From CAYMJK01 sp043101635 (lineage in GTDB: Bacteria; Planctomycetota; Phycisphaerae; Phycisphaerales; UBA1924), in contig JBICIE010000224.1 in assembly GCA_043101635.1 (NCBI GenBank), positions 1 to 63,769 on the forward strand: DNA of 63,769 nt, read 5' to 3'. The notes under the pieces are model-generated. The model was not told where the DNA came from. It was given only the letters and a program-made list of their open reading frames with translations, and searched no databases. Made by a program: the position numbers and the translations under genes. Below, one piece after another: positions 49,821-58,600 of this stretch; within the stretch, counting starts at the first letter, position 1, and each line of letters opens with the position of its first letter.

Positions 49821-50633
49821 ATGAGCGAGAGCCAGGAGCTTCCCAGCGTACTGACCATCACCGATCTCGAAGTCGGCGAGGGAAAGCAGTGCCCGCCCGG
49901 CGCCACGGTCAAGGTGCATTACAAGGGCACGCTGACCGACGGCAGGCAGTTCGACTCCAGCTACGACCGCGGCGAGCCCATCGAGTTTCCCCTGGGCAAC
50001 CTGATTCGGGGCTGGCAGGAGGGCATCCCGGGCATGAAAGTCGGCGGGAAGCGCCGGCTGGAGATCCCCTACAAGCTCGGGTACGGCGAGCGCGGCAGCC
50101 CCCCGGCCATCCCGCCGCGCACCGATCTGGTCTTCGATATCGAACTGCTCGGAGAGCGGGAAGTGAGCGCCGGCGCTGAGGCGCGGTCAGGCGCCCGCAT
50201 GCTCGAGGACCTCGTCATCGGCGAGCGCATCGAGACCGCCTCGCTGGAGTTGACCGCCGAAGCCATCTGCGCTTTCGCGGCGCAGTACGACCCGCAGTTC
50301 ATGCACACCGACGCCGACGCGGCCCGCAACGGGTTCTTTGGCGAGTTGGTTGCTAGCGGCTGGCACACCGCCGTGCTCACGATGCGCCTGATGGTGCAGG
50401 CTCGCCCGCTCGGCGACGAGCCGATGATCGGCGTCCAGGTCGACGCCATGCGCTTTCGCCGGCCCGTCGGCCCCGGCGCGGTGCTCCGGGCGGTGGGGGA
50501 GGTCACCGGAACCGGGCCCAGCCGCGTGCCCGGCTACGGGCGCGTTTACTACCACGTGACCACCTTCGCCGGCGACCATGTTGTCCTGACGCAGAACTGG
50601 ACCGTGCTGGCCCGGCGGCGCGCCGAGCCGTGA
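49821..50633 (+). CDS. FKBP-MaoC dehydratase fusion protein
   Basis: 270 residues. Residues 10-113 are an FKBP isomerase domain (VKVHYKGTLTDGRQFDSSYD, LIRGWQEGIPGMKVGGKRRL, AIPPRTDLVFDIELL). Residues 127-265 are a MaoC-like hot-dog domain: MLEDLVIGERIETASLELTA, QYDPQFMHTDADAARNGFFG with the hydratase Asp/His pair, ELVASGWHTAVLTMRLM and MRFRRPVGPGAVLRAVGEVT. One uninterrupted frame with AAGGAGA before the ATG at 49821. Enoyl-thioester hydratase activity would be the family expectation. There is no signal peptide, so cytoplasmic. The combination is unusual. Confidence 0.82.
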   Translation: MSESQELPSVLTITDLEVGEGKQCPPGATVKVHYKGTLTDGRQFDSSYDRGEPIEFPLGNLIRGWQEGIPGMKVGGKRRLEIPYKLGYGERGSPPAIPPRTDLVFDIELLGEREVSAGAEARSGARMLEDLVIGERIETASLELTAEAICAFAAQYDPQFMHTDADAARNGFFGELVASGWHTAVLTMRLMVQARPLGDEPMIGVQVDAMRFRRPVGPGAVLRAVGEVTGTGPSRVPGYGRVYYHVTTFAGDHVVLTQNWTVLARRRAEP

Positions 50634-50642
50634 CCTGTCCGC

Positions 50643-52037
50643 TCAGTTCATGCCGCAGGTGAGCTGCGTCAGCCGCTGATCCATGCCCAGATCCGGGAAG
50701 AACGGGCGGTCATTGGCCGTCAGCGGCTGAAGCTGGTCGTACCAGGTCGCCTCCGGGTCATACTTCGCGAAGAACGGGCGTCGGACCAGTTCCGGGTCCC
50801 GCGCCTGCAGGAACTGCAGCACGAACGCCTTCTCCCGCCCGGCTTCGGTGACGCCCAGCACGTGGCACTTGCCCGGGAAGCACGACATCGACGGGCCGCG
50901 GACGGTGCGCGCAAGCCCGGAGACCTGCCGGTACGCGTCCCGGAAGATCCGCCAGCAGCGCACCAGCGGCAGCTCGAAGTAGTTGCGGGCCCCGGTGTCG
51001 CGCTCGACGAACATGTAATACGGCACAGCGCCGAGCTGCACCGCGCGCCGCCACAGGTCGCGCCAGGCGCCCGGCCGGTCGTTGATGTGGCGCACCACCG
51101 GCGACTGGATTCGCATCACGGCCCCGGCGCCGATGATCCGCCGCACCGCCGCCTGCGCGATGTCGGTCGAAAGCTCCATCGGGTGCGTGAAGTGCCCCAT
51201 CAGCGCCACGTTCTTGCCGGAGGCACGGATCTGTTCGAACAGACGGAGCAGCTCATCGGCGTCCGGATCGGTCACGAACCGCTGCGGCCAGTACGCCGGC
51301 GCCTTGGTCCCGAAGCGGATGGACGTGACCGAGTCGATCTCCAGCAGCGGCTCGACATAGCGCCGCAGCACCCGGCTGTTCATCACCATCGGATCACCGC
51401 CGGTGATCAGCACGTCCGTGACCTCGCCGTGCCGGCGCAGATACGCCGCCAGCAGTTCGACATCCCGGGCGGCGAACTTCATGTTCTCGAGATCAACGAA
51501 CTGTGCCCAGCGGAAGCAGAACGTGCAGTAAGCGTGGCAGGTCTGCCCGGCGCCGGGGAAGAACAGCACCGTCTCCCGGTACTTGTGCTGCATGCCGGGC
51601 AGATCGACGCCATCGAGCGACGGCACGTTCTGGGTCGTCTGCCCGGCGGGGTGCGGGTTGAGCTGCAGCCGGATGCGGCGGACCGCCTCGTCGATCTCGG
51701 ACCGGTCGGCGTCGCGGTCGAGCAACCGCTCGAGCGTGCGATACTGCTCATCGGCCAGCATGCCCCGCTGCGGGAAGGTGAGCTGGAAGATCGGATCGTC
51801 CGGAACCCGGTCCCAGTCGATCAGTTCCTCCATCACGTACGGGTTTGTGCGGAAGGGCAGAACCAGCGAGATGATCCGGATCGCCTGCTGAATCTCCGGC
51901 TCAAGGGCCCGCCACGGCGCCAGCGACTCGACATTGGCCCGGGTGATGGCCCGATAGCGCACCTCCGCCGACGCGTCGCCGTTGCGGCGAGGATCGCCGG
52001 AGGGCCGAAGCCGGGAATGACGCTGCTCGCTGTGCAT
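50643..52037 (-). CDS. KamA-family radical SAM protein
   Basis: 464 residues resembling lysine 2,3-aminomutase: FRTNPYVMEELIDWDRVPDD, the Fe-S motif CHAYCTFCFRW, DVLITGGDPMVMNSRVLRRY, IRFGTKAPAYWPQRFVTDPD and a C-terminal RGPSMSCFPGKCHVLGVTEA. True aminomutases have a glycine-rich PLP-lysine motif (PGGGGK) near the C-terminus; here SCFPGK stands instead, so PLP dependence and the reaction are uncertain. The ATG at 52037 is chosen, with AAGGA upstream and a TATAAT at 52092-52097. Convergent with the FKBP-MaoC gene, nine bases apart. Confidence 0.78.
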   Translation of the reverse strand: MHSEQRHSRLRPSGDPRRNGDASAEVRYRAITRANVESLAPWRALEPEIQQAIRIISLVLPFRTNPYVMEELIDWDRVPDDPIFQLTFPQRGMLADEQYRTLERLLDRDADRSEIDEAVRRIRLQLNPHPAGQTTQNVPSLDGVDLPGMQHKYRETVLFFPGAGQTCHAYCTFCFRWAQFVDLENMKFAARDVELLAAYLRRHGEVTDVLITGGDPMVMNSRVLRRYVEPLLEIDSVTSIRFGTKAPAYWPQRFVTDPDADELLRLFEQIRASGKNVALMGHFTHPMELSTDIAQAAVRRIIGAGAVMRIQSPVVRHINDRPGAWRDLWRRAVQLGAVPYYMFVERDTGARNYFELPLVRCWRIFRDAYRQVSGLARTVRGPSMSCFPGKCHVLGVTEAGREKAFVLQFLQARDPELVRRPFFAKYDPEATWYDQLQPLTANDRPFFPDLGMDQRLTQLTCGMN

Positions 52038-52091
52038 CCAGCCACAGTCCTTTCGCTGGCGTGCCCATGGGCGCGATTCTTCCTCCACCCC

Positions 52092-52097
52092 ATTATA
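52092..52097 (-). promoter_or_regulatory. -10 box (TATAAT) of KamA-like gene
   Basis: Consensus TATAAT on the minus strand, 54 bases before the ATG at 52037; no clear -35. Confidence 0.45.
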
Positions 52098-52155
52098 ACA
52101 ACAAGGCCGCGATCGGGCCGGCACGCGCACGTGCCGCCGGCGCTCAGAACGGGGC

Positions 52156-54606
52156 CTATTTCCTGTCCCGCCGGTGGTCGCCCTTGCCCCTGTCGCGGCT
52201 CTTGCTCTTGCGGCTGCGCCGCTGCGACCCGGTCATGGGCTTGAAGCCAGCGCCCTGGGCGTGGCCCAGCCCGCCCGAATCCGCGCCCAGCGTCAGCTTC
52301 GGCGCCTTGCTCTTGCCGGCGGCGCGGCTCTCGGCATCGGCAATCAGCAGCTCAAGCTGGCGCCGGGCGAGATCGACCTGCGCGATCTGCACCCGCACCG
52401 TGTCGCCGAAGTTCCAGCTTCGCCCCGAGTTCTGGTCCACCAGCGCTCCGGTCTTCTGATCGACTTTCCAGAAGGGCGGCCGGTCGGAGCGGGTCACATC
52501 GCCCGGAAGATCGCTCGACTTGATGAACCCGTCGGCGAGGTACTTGTCGAGTTGCACGAACACGCCGCGCGGCGTCACGCCCGTGATCACGCCGCCGAAC
52601 ACCTCGCCGATCTGCTTCTCCAGCAGTTGCAGCACGAGGAACTGGCGCAGCTCGCGCTCCGCCTCGGTGGCGTTCTCCTCCGTCGTCGTGATGTGATGCC
52701 CGATGGTCATCAGGTCGTGCTCGCCGAGGATCTCATCGTGCTCGCGCAGCTTCTGGCCCATCCGGGCCCGCTCATCCTCGCTCCGCGGCGGCTTCTGCCC
52801 GTTGTCCGTCAGCGACAGGTACACCTCCAGGGCCCGGTGCGTCAGCAGGTCCGCGTACCGCCGGATCGGGCTGGTGAAGTGTGAATACGCGTCGCTCGCC
52901 AACGCGAAGTGCCCGATCAGCGCCGGCGAGTACACGGCCTTGGTGAGCGTGCGAAGGACCGCCATGTGCACCGCCCGGGCGGCGGGCTTGCCGCGGGTGG
53001 CGTCCAGCAGCCCCTGAAGCTCCTCCCGCGTCGGGTTCTTCGGGATCGTGTACCCGGCAACCTTCGCCGCCTGCCCCATGTCCTCGTACTTCGCCGGCGT
53101 TGGCTCGGGGTGGATGCGCCGCATGATCGGCACATCCATGTTCTCGAACAGACGCGCAATCGCCTCGTTGGCCTCCACCATGAACATCTCGATGATGGTG
53201 TGGGTGAAGGCGTCATCCTCCGGCTCGGCGTCGATCACGTGCCCGTGGTCGTCGTAAATCAGTTCCACCTCCGGCAGATCCAGCGAGATCATCCCCTGCC
53301 GCCGCCGCCGCTCGCGGATGATGCGCGCCAGCCGGTCCATCTCCTTCACCGTGCTGATGAGCTGGTCTGTGTACGCCGTCTCCGTCTTTGCGTGCTTGCG
53401 GGCTTCCTCCTGATTCCCGTCGATCAGCGCCTGGGCCTCCAGATAGGTCATGCGCTTGGCCGAGCGGATCACGCTCTGGGCCACCCCCGTCTTGATCGGC
53501 TTGCCCTCGCGGTCGAAGCGGATGAACACCGTCTTGGCAAACCGCTCCACGCCCTCCTGCAGGGAGCAGATGCCGTTGGACAGCAGCTCCGGCAGCATTG
53601 GAATCACGTGCCGCGGCAGGTACACGCTGTTGCCGCGCTGCTGGGCCTCTTCATCCAGCGCTGTGCCGCGCCCGATGAAGTGCGCCACATCGGCAATGTG
53701 TACGCCAAGCTCCCACCCGTCTCCCTCCCGCTTCAGGCTGATGGCGTCGTCGTAGTCCTTGGCGTCAGGCGGATCGATCGTCGTAATGAACGTATCCGTC
53801 AGATCCAGCCGGTCTTCGAGCCCGCCGCCCTTGGTGAACCGGTGGATGTCCTTGTCGAAGGCGTCCGTCGCCTCCCGCGCCTGGCGCACGCACGCGTCGG
53901 GAAACTCATCCGGCGGCAGCCCGTGCGCGGCGATCACCGCCTGGGTCTCGACATCCGGCCGTCCCGCCTCGCCCAGCACCCGCGTGATGACGCCCTCGCC
54001 GAGCAGGTCCCCCTCGGGGAACTCCAGCATCTCCACGACGACCTTGTCGCCCGGCGCCACGTTCTTCGCCTCGGCGTCCCGCAGCACGATCGGGTCGCGC
54101 TGGTCCTTGCCATCGGGCAGCGCAACCCACTGCGCGCCGCGCTTTTCCACCGTCCCGGCAAAGCTGGTGCGCTTGCGCCGCACCACCTCGACGACGGCGC
54201 CGACGTACTGCGGCCCGAAGCCGTGCCGCCCGCTCGCCTCGCGCTTGCGGTCGCGCCGGATGCTGATGCGCACCGTGTCGCCGGTGGCCGCATCCATCAT
54301 GGCGCCCGGCGGCACGAAGATCGACCCCTCCCGCACCCGGACCTCCGGATCGAAGAACCCGAAGCCCTTGGCGTTGCGGATGATCTCGCCCTCGATCGGC
54401 TCGGCCAGCGAGGCGATCGACGGCAGCGATACCAGGCCGCCCGGGGTCAGCTCAATGACGCCCTGCCCGCCAAGCTCCTCCACCGCAGCGCGGAAATCCG
54501 CCGGATCCTCCACGCGGAACTGCTCGGCGAGCGCCTCGATGCTCGCAGGCTGGTAATTGGGATGGGCAAGATGATCGAGCAGTCGGCTCTTGTAGCGAAG
54601 TGGCAT
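52156..54606 (-). CDS. rnr: Ribonuclease R
   Basis: 816 residues, same size as E. coli RNase R. Order: N-terminal winged helix (LLDHLAHPNYQPASIEALAE), two cold-shock-like domains (NAKGFGFFDPEVRVREGSIF), the RNB catalytic domain with the metal Asp cluster TTIDPPDAKDYDDAISLKRE, HIADVAHFIGRGTALDEEA and FTSPIRRYADLLTHRALE, an S1 domain (GGVITGVTPRGVFVQLDKYL), and a Lys/Arg/Ser-rich tail. A processive 3'-5' exonuclease that clears structured RNA. The ATG at 54606 is the family start; upstream codons are unlike any homolog. Confidence 0.93.
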   Translation of the reverse strand: MPLRYKSRLLDHLAHPNYQPASIEALAEQFRVEDPADFRAAVEELGGQGVIELTPGGLVSLPSIASLAEPIEGEIIRNAKGFGFFDPEVRVREGSIFVPPGAMMDAATGDTVRISIRRDRKREASGRHGFGPQYVGAVVEVVRRKRTSFAGTVEKRGAQWVALPDGKDQRDPIVLRDAEAKNVAPGDKVVVEMLEFPEGDLLGEGVITRVLGEAGRPDVETQAVIAAHGLPPDEFPDACVRQAREATDAFDKDIHRFTKGGGLEDRLDLTDTFITTIDPPDAKDYDDAISLKREGDGWELGVHIADVAHFIGRGTALDEEAQQRGNSVYLPRHVIPMLPELLSNGICSLQEGVERFAKTVFIRFDREGKPIKTGVAQSVIRSAKRMTYLEAQALIDGNQEEARKHAKTETAYTDQLISTVKEMDRLARIIRERRRRQGMISLDLPEVELIYDDHGHVIDAEPEDDAFTHTIIEMFMVEANEAIARLFENMDVPIMRRIHPEPTPAKYEDMGQAAKVAGYTIPKNPTREELQGLLDATRGKPAARAVHMAVLRTLTKAVYSPALIGHFALASDAYSHFTSPIRRYADLLTHRALEVYLSLTDNGQKPPRSEDERARMGQKLREHDEILGEHDLMTIGHHITTTEENATEAERELRQFLVLQLLEKQIGEVFGGVITGVTPRGVFVQLDKYLADGFIKSSDLPGDVTRSDRPPFWKVDQKTGALVDQNSGRSWNFGDTVRVQIAQVDLARRQLELLIADAESRAAGKSKAPKLTLGADSGGLGHAQGAGFKPMTGSQRRSRKSKSRDRGKGDHRRDRK

Positions 54607-54760
54607 GGTGTCTTTCGAGCTGTAGTAGCGGGGGGGCGCCCAGAGAAGTCTCGGCGTCGGATGGTAGGAGCCGATTCTGCGCAATCGAGTCCGGCGCCGA
54701 TCCCGGCGCCAAGGCGCCCGATGACCTGCCGCGCCCGCCGCCCGGGCGCGTGCAGTCCGT

Positions 54761-55150
54761 TCAGTCCGCCTCATCCTCGCGCATCAGGCGATACTGGCTC
54801 GCGCCGGCCTTGTTGGCAAGCTCCATCAGCGCCCGCCGGCCATCATCGTCGATCGACATCAGTTCCAGCCCCATCTCCTGGCGGAACACACCCGCCGGGC
54901 GAACCCAGGCCACTCGCACCGTCGCCTGCACCCAGCCCTGGTCTGTCTCCACCTGCACCGGAACCGTTGCGCCTGGTCTCACCGCGTTCATCGAGCGGTT
55001 CAGCACCCGCATCCCCCCGGCGGAAATGTCCATCACGCGCCCCAGCGTGCAGCGCACGTTGCCGACGCGGATGCGCCCGAAACGCCTGCGGCAGGCGCTC
55101 TGGGGGTCAGCAGCGCCGGCGCGCGCACTGAACTGGTCGTGGGCCTCCAT
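54761..55150 (-). CDS. PilZ domain protein
   Basis: 129 residues; the c-di-GMP motif pair is CRRRFGRIRVG (RxxxR) and VMDISAGGMRVL (D/NxSxxG), followed by the beta-barrel VQVETDQGWVQATVRVAWVR and MGLELMSIDDDGRRALMEL. A small cytoplasmic c-di-GMP receptor. The partner is unknown, though pilin-like genes occur elsewhere in the window. ATG 55150 is chosen; a GTG at 55189 would add 13 residues. It lies about 150 bases upstream of rnr on the same strand. Confidence 0.8.
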   Translation of the reverse strand: MEAHDQFSARAGAADPQSACRRRFGRIRVGNVRCTLGRVMDISAGGMRVLNRSMNAVRPGATVPVQVETDQGWVQATVRVAWVRPAGVFRQEMGLELMSIDDDGRRALMELANKAGASQYRLMREDEAD

Positions 55151-55374
55151 GCCATCAGTATCGGGCGTTGGCTGGACCCGGTAGAGCACTTGAGCGGGAA
55201 TCAGCGCCCTCGGCGAGGGCGCCGGTCGCTCGGGAGCAGCCAGCCGCGCTTATGGGACACTCCCGGCAGCACGTTCGCCGGGCCACCCTCGCGGCCGCCG
55301 CGCTGTCGCCGGCGCCCGAGCCGTCGATCGCGCCACCCCCGCCATACCATCTCCCGCGGGGAAAGGAGGCGACC

Positions 55375-56154
55375 GTGGCCATTGTCGTGCTCATCGTGGG
55401 GTTGGGACTGATCGCTCTGGGCGCCGGCGCGTATCTCGGGTCGGGCCAGGAGAGCGCCACCGCTCTTATTCCCGCCATCTTCGGCGTTGTCATCGCCCTC
55501 TGCGGCGGTCTCGGTCTGCGCCGAGCCTGGCAGCGGCCGACCGTTGCGATCGCCACCGTGGTCGCCCTCGCCGGCGTCGCCGGCTCACTGTCGCGCCTGG
55601 CGCCCAAGCTCGCCGCCGGCGAGCAGCTCCAGCTCGACCTGGCCACCGGGGCCCAGCTTGCCATGGCCGCGGCGACCACCCTGCTGGTCGTGCTCGGCGC
55701 CTCCTGGCTGCTCAGCGGCGCCGGCCGCCCGATCGAGTCCGAGCAGCAGCAGCGACGCGGCCGCGTCGCCGGCTTCATCACCAGGATCGTGCTGATCGTC
55801 GGCGCCCTGCTCATCCTGCTCGGGGCCGCGGGCTACTTCGGCTCCGGCCAGCAGAGCGCAACAGCGCTGATTCCCGCCATCTTCGGCGCGCTGATCTTCA
55901 TCTGCGGCCTGCTCGCCCTGCGAGCCGCGTGGCGCGGCATCGCCGCCGTGGCGGGCCTCATCGTCAGCCTGGCCGGCGCCGGCGGCGCTCTCTATCGCAT
56001 CGCCCCGGGCCTCTTCGGCGCCGAGCAGTTCGACCTGACGCTCGCCACCGGCTCGCAGCTCGGGATGAGCTGGCTCGCCGGCGTCAGCGCCATCGCCAGC
56101 GCCGCCTGGTTCGCCACCCTGCAGAAGAAGCGGCCTGCGCCCCAGGGCGGTTGA
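55375..56154 (+). CDS. Membrane protein with internal duplication
   Basis: 259 residues, about eight membrane helices in two homologous halves: VLIVGLGLIALGAGAYLGSG with QESATALIPAIFGVVIALCG, and VLIVGALLILLGAAGYFGSG with QQSATALIPAIFGALIFICG, separated by a charged EQQQRRGR linker near the middle. No named family. The GTG at 55375 is chosen because AAAGGAGG sits seven bases before it and the helix begins at once; the longer frame from 55168 is proline-rich junk. Confidence 0.7.
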   Translation: MAIVVLIVGLGLIALGAGAYLGSGQESATALIPAIFGVVIALCGGLGLRRAWQRPTVAIATVVALAGVAGSLSRLAPKLAAGEQLQLDLATGAQLAMAAATTLLVVLGASWLLSGAGRPIESEQQQRRGRVAGFITRIVLIVGALLILLGAAGYFGSGQQSATALIPAIFGALIFICGLLALRAAWRGIAAVAGLIVSLAGAGGALYRIAPGLFGAEQFDLTLATGSQLGMSWLAGVSAIASAAWFATLQKKRPAPQGG

Positions 56155-56247
56155 TGCGGCCCGCGCCCGGGCCCGCCAGTGATGCGGCGTCATCGAGCCC
56201 CGAGCGCTGCTCAGCCGCGCCGGCGTGACCGGCCGCGCCCCCGCCGC

Positions 56248-58290
56248 CTACGGGAACCGCACGAATCGCACCCCGCGGGTCCGCCCGTTAGAGACCTCCA
56301 GGCCCACGATCGCGCCGGAGTCGTCCGCCTCGAAGGTCACCTCCGCCACCGGAAACCCGCCGCTGAACACGTGCTTCGCCCCCGGCGTCAGCGCGATGTC
56401 ATCGAATCGACGGTGCTTGAGCGCCAGCGCGCCATCCTCCAGCGCGATCTGGTAGAACGTCTCCAGCTCTTCGCTGTAGTACCGCCCCGTGTACGCCCCA
56501 AGCTCCTCGGCGGTGGGGGCCCACGCGGCTTCCTTCAGCCGCTTTGCCGGATGATCGCCGTTCTGGTGCAGCGTCAGGCTTTCCACCGCGCCATTGTCGC
56601 CGGCGTGAAACGTCATGCTTGCGTCGGTGACCGTCAGCCGGAACGCCATCGGCCCGCTCGGCACGATCTCGACTTTGGGCTGCCCCGTCGCCTGGATGAA
56701 CAGCTTGTCCTCCTCCCGCGTGAAGGTCAGGACGAATCCCGGCAGTTCCTCCAGTTCGTAGCGCCCGGCGAGAGCGTCGAAAGCCTTCGGGTCGTAGCTG
56801 GCCGGGTCGAAATCGGTCGCCTCGGCGTCCGCCGCCGCCAGCTCCGGCGTCTCGGGTTCATCCTCAAGATGCTCACCGAAAAACGCCTCCGCCACGCTGC
56901 CGGCGATCGTCGGCGCAAACAGCGCGTTGTTGCTCTGCGTGATCACCGCGGCGTCCAGTTCCGGGAAGTACATCAGCATGGAGCGGTGCGCCGTGTCGGC
57001 GCCGCCGTGGTGGATGCGCTTGAGCCCCCGGTACTCGTCGATGAACAGGCCGAGACCGTAGTTCACCGGCGTTCCTGTTGTCAGCGTGCAGGGCGTCATC
57101 ATCTGCTCGAGAGCCTCCCGCCCGCCCAGTTCGCCCGTGCGGTAGTTGGCCACCCACTTCGCCAGGTCGCCGACGGTGGTGTAGATGGCCCCGGGGCCGG
57201 GGGCCCCGCCCAGGTCTGGCGCGTTGCGGAAGCCGCCGGTTGCGCCCTCCGGCGCGTACCCCTGGGCGCTGTGCGCGATGATCTGCCCCGGGTGCGCCCG
57301 CACCGAGGTGTCATCCATCCCCAGCGGCGCAAAGATGTTCGCCCGCATCCAGTCGGGGAAGCTCTCCCCGCTGATGCGCTCGACGATCTGTGCCAGCAGC
57401 CCGTACCCGGTGTTGTTGTAGTTCCATTCCGCCCCCGGGCTGTTCTGCAGCGCCGGCTGCCGCTGCACGACCTCGATGATCTGCCGCCGGTCGATGTAGT
57501 CGCCCTCATCCAGCCGCCAGCCCGCCAGCGCCAGCGTGTTGAGGATCTCCCGGTACCCGCTGGTGTGCGTCAGCAGGTGGCGCAGGGTCACGGTCTCGCC
57601 GAAGTCCGGCAGCTCCGGAATGTGCCTGCGCACATCGTCATCCAGCGACAGCTTCCCGCGCTGCGCCAGCAGCAGGATCGCCATCGCCGTGAACTGCTTG
57701 GAGGTCGAGCCGATGTTCGTGCGCGTGTCGACCTCGAAGGGCGCCGGCTCCGTCAGGTTCGCCGCCCCGTACGCCCGGGCGAAGGTGATCTCGCCCGCCT
57801 CGATCACCGCGACCACCCCGCCGGGGACATCCGGCCGGTCATACGCCGCCATCAACTGGTCCACCCGGGCTCCCGGGTCCGTCGCGATCGGCTCCATCCG
57901 CGAGATGACCAGCGTGTAGTCGCCCCGCTGGCCCTGGAACGGCGCGATCTCGATCCGGTACGTCCCCGCCTCGTCCGACTCGAACTGAAACGGCTCCGGC
58001 CCCCGCCCCGGCCCGTCGAACGTCGCGATGCGCTTCCCCGACGGGTCCAGCACCGTCACCACGACATCCACATCCAGTTGGTTGGCCTCGCCGCAGATGA
58101 ACTGGCCCGCGGCCACCTCCAGCGCATAGCTCCGCGCCGCCTCCGTCTCCAGCGAGCCGGTGACCATCTCGCCGGCGCCGAGCGGGACCGGCCCGGGCTG
58201 GGCCATCGCGCCGCCGCAACTGAGGCCGACGGCCAGCGCTGTCGAGGCCGCCAGCCGCCTCCGAATCCGCATCGATGCAATCTGTGCCAT
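56248..58290 (-). CDS. Secreted beta-lactamase-fold serine hydrolase with PPC domain
   Basis: 680 residues: signal peptide (AASTALAVGLSCGGAMA), an N-terminal PPC-like beta domain (ARSYALEVAAGQFICGEANQ to GDYTLVISRME), then a class C beta-lactamase-related domain with TNIGSTSKQFTAMAI (SxxK), NYNNTGYGLLAQIV (YxN) and RIHHGGADTAHRS (KTG-equivalent HGG), and a C-terminal DUF3471-like barrel repeated about twice (LAGRYELEELPGFVLTF, YTGRYYSEELETFYQIALE). Probably a periplasmic peptidase or esterase. ATG at 58290 with AAGGGA upstream. Confidence 0.85.
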   Translation of the reverse strand: MAQIASMRIRRRLAASTALAVGLSCGGAMAQPGPVPLGAGEMVTGSLETEAARSYALEVAAGQFICGEANQLDVDVVVTVLDPSGKRIATFDGPGRGPEPFQFESDEAGTYRIEIAPFQGQRGDYTLVISRMEPIATDPGARVDQLMAAYDRPDVPGGVVAVIEAGEITFARAYGAANLTEPAPFEVDTRTNIGSTSKQFTAMAILLLAQRGKLSLDDDVRRHIPELPDFGETVTLRHLLTHTSGYREILNTLALAGWRLDEGDYIDRRQIIEVVQRQPALQNSPGAEWNYNNTGYGLLAQIVERISGESFPDWMRANIFAPLGMDDTSVRAHPGQIIAHSAQGYAPEGATGGFRNAPDLGGAPGPGAIYTTVGDLAKWVANYRTGELGGREALEQMMTPCTLTTGTPVNYGLGLFIDEYRGLKRIHHGGADTAHRSMLMYFPELDAAVITQSNNALFAPTIAGSVAEAFFGEHLEDEPETPELAAADAEATDFDPASYDPKAFDALAGRYELEELPGFVLTFTREEDKLFIQATGQPKVEIVPSGPMAFRLTVTDASMTFHAGDNGAVESLTLHQNGDHPAKRLKEAAWAPTAEELGAYTGRYYSEELETFYQIALEDGALALKHRRFDDIALTPGAKHVFSGGFPVAEVTFEADDSGAIVGLEVSNGRTRGVRFVRFP

Positions 58291-58325
58291 GGTCGTTCCC
58301 TTGCTCCCGGGGGCTCCGGGCCGAC

Positions 58326-58331
58326 AGCATA
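58326..58331 (-). promoter_or_regulatory. Probable -10 box of serine hydrolase gene
   Basis: TATGCT on the minus strand, 35 bases before the ATG at 58290. Confidence 0.4.
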
Positions 58332-58426
58332 CCGCCGCGCCCGGCAGGACGCCCGTCACAGGGTTCGGGAATGGCGCCCGCGGCTTGCACGCGCGCCACA
58401 GCGCCCACTTCGGGGATTCCACCCCG

Positions 58427-58456
58427 TTGCTGGCGCCGCGGCCGCCGGATTAGTCT
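58427..58456 (+). promoter_or_regulatory. Promoter: TTGCTG-18-TAGTCT
   Basis: A -35/-10 pair with an 18-bp spacer, giving a GC-rich leader of about 135 bases before the ATG at 58601. The paralog at 60799 has the same arrangement. Confidence 0.6.
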
Positions 58457-58600
58457 GAATCGGGCACTGGCCATGCGCTGGATGGACGTCCATCGGAGAA
58501 CGCCCTGGCGACGCGGGCTGCGGCAGGCGCCACGCAGCCGGCGGCCGGTCGGCGCGCACCGGCGCGCAAGCCCTCGGGCGCCGCCACTCAGGAGAACGAG

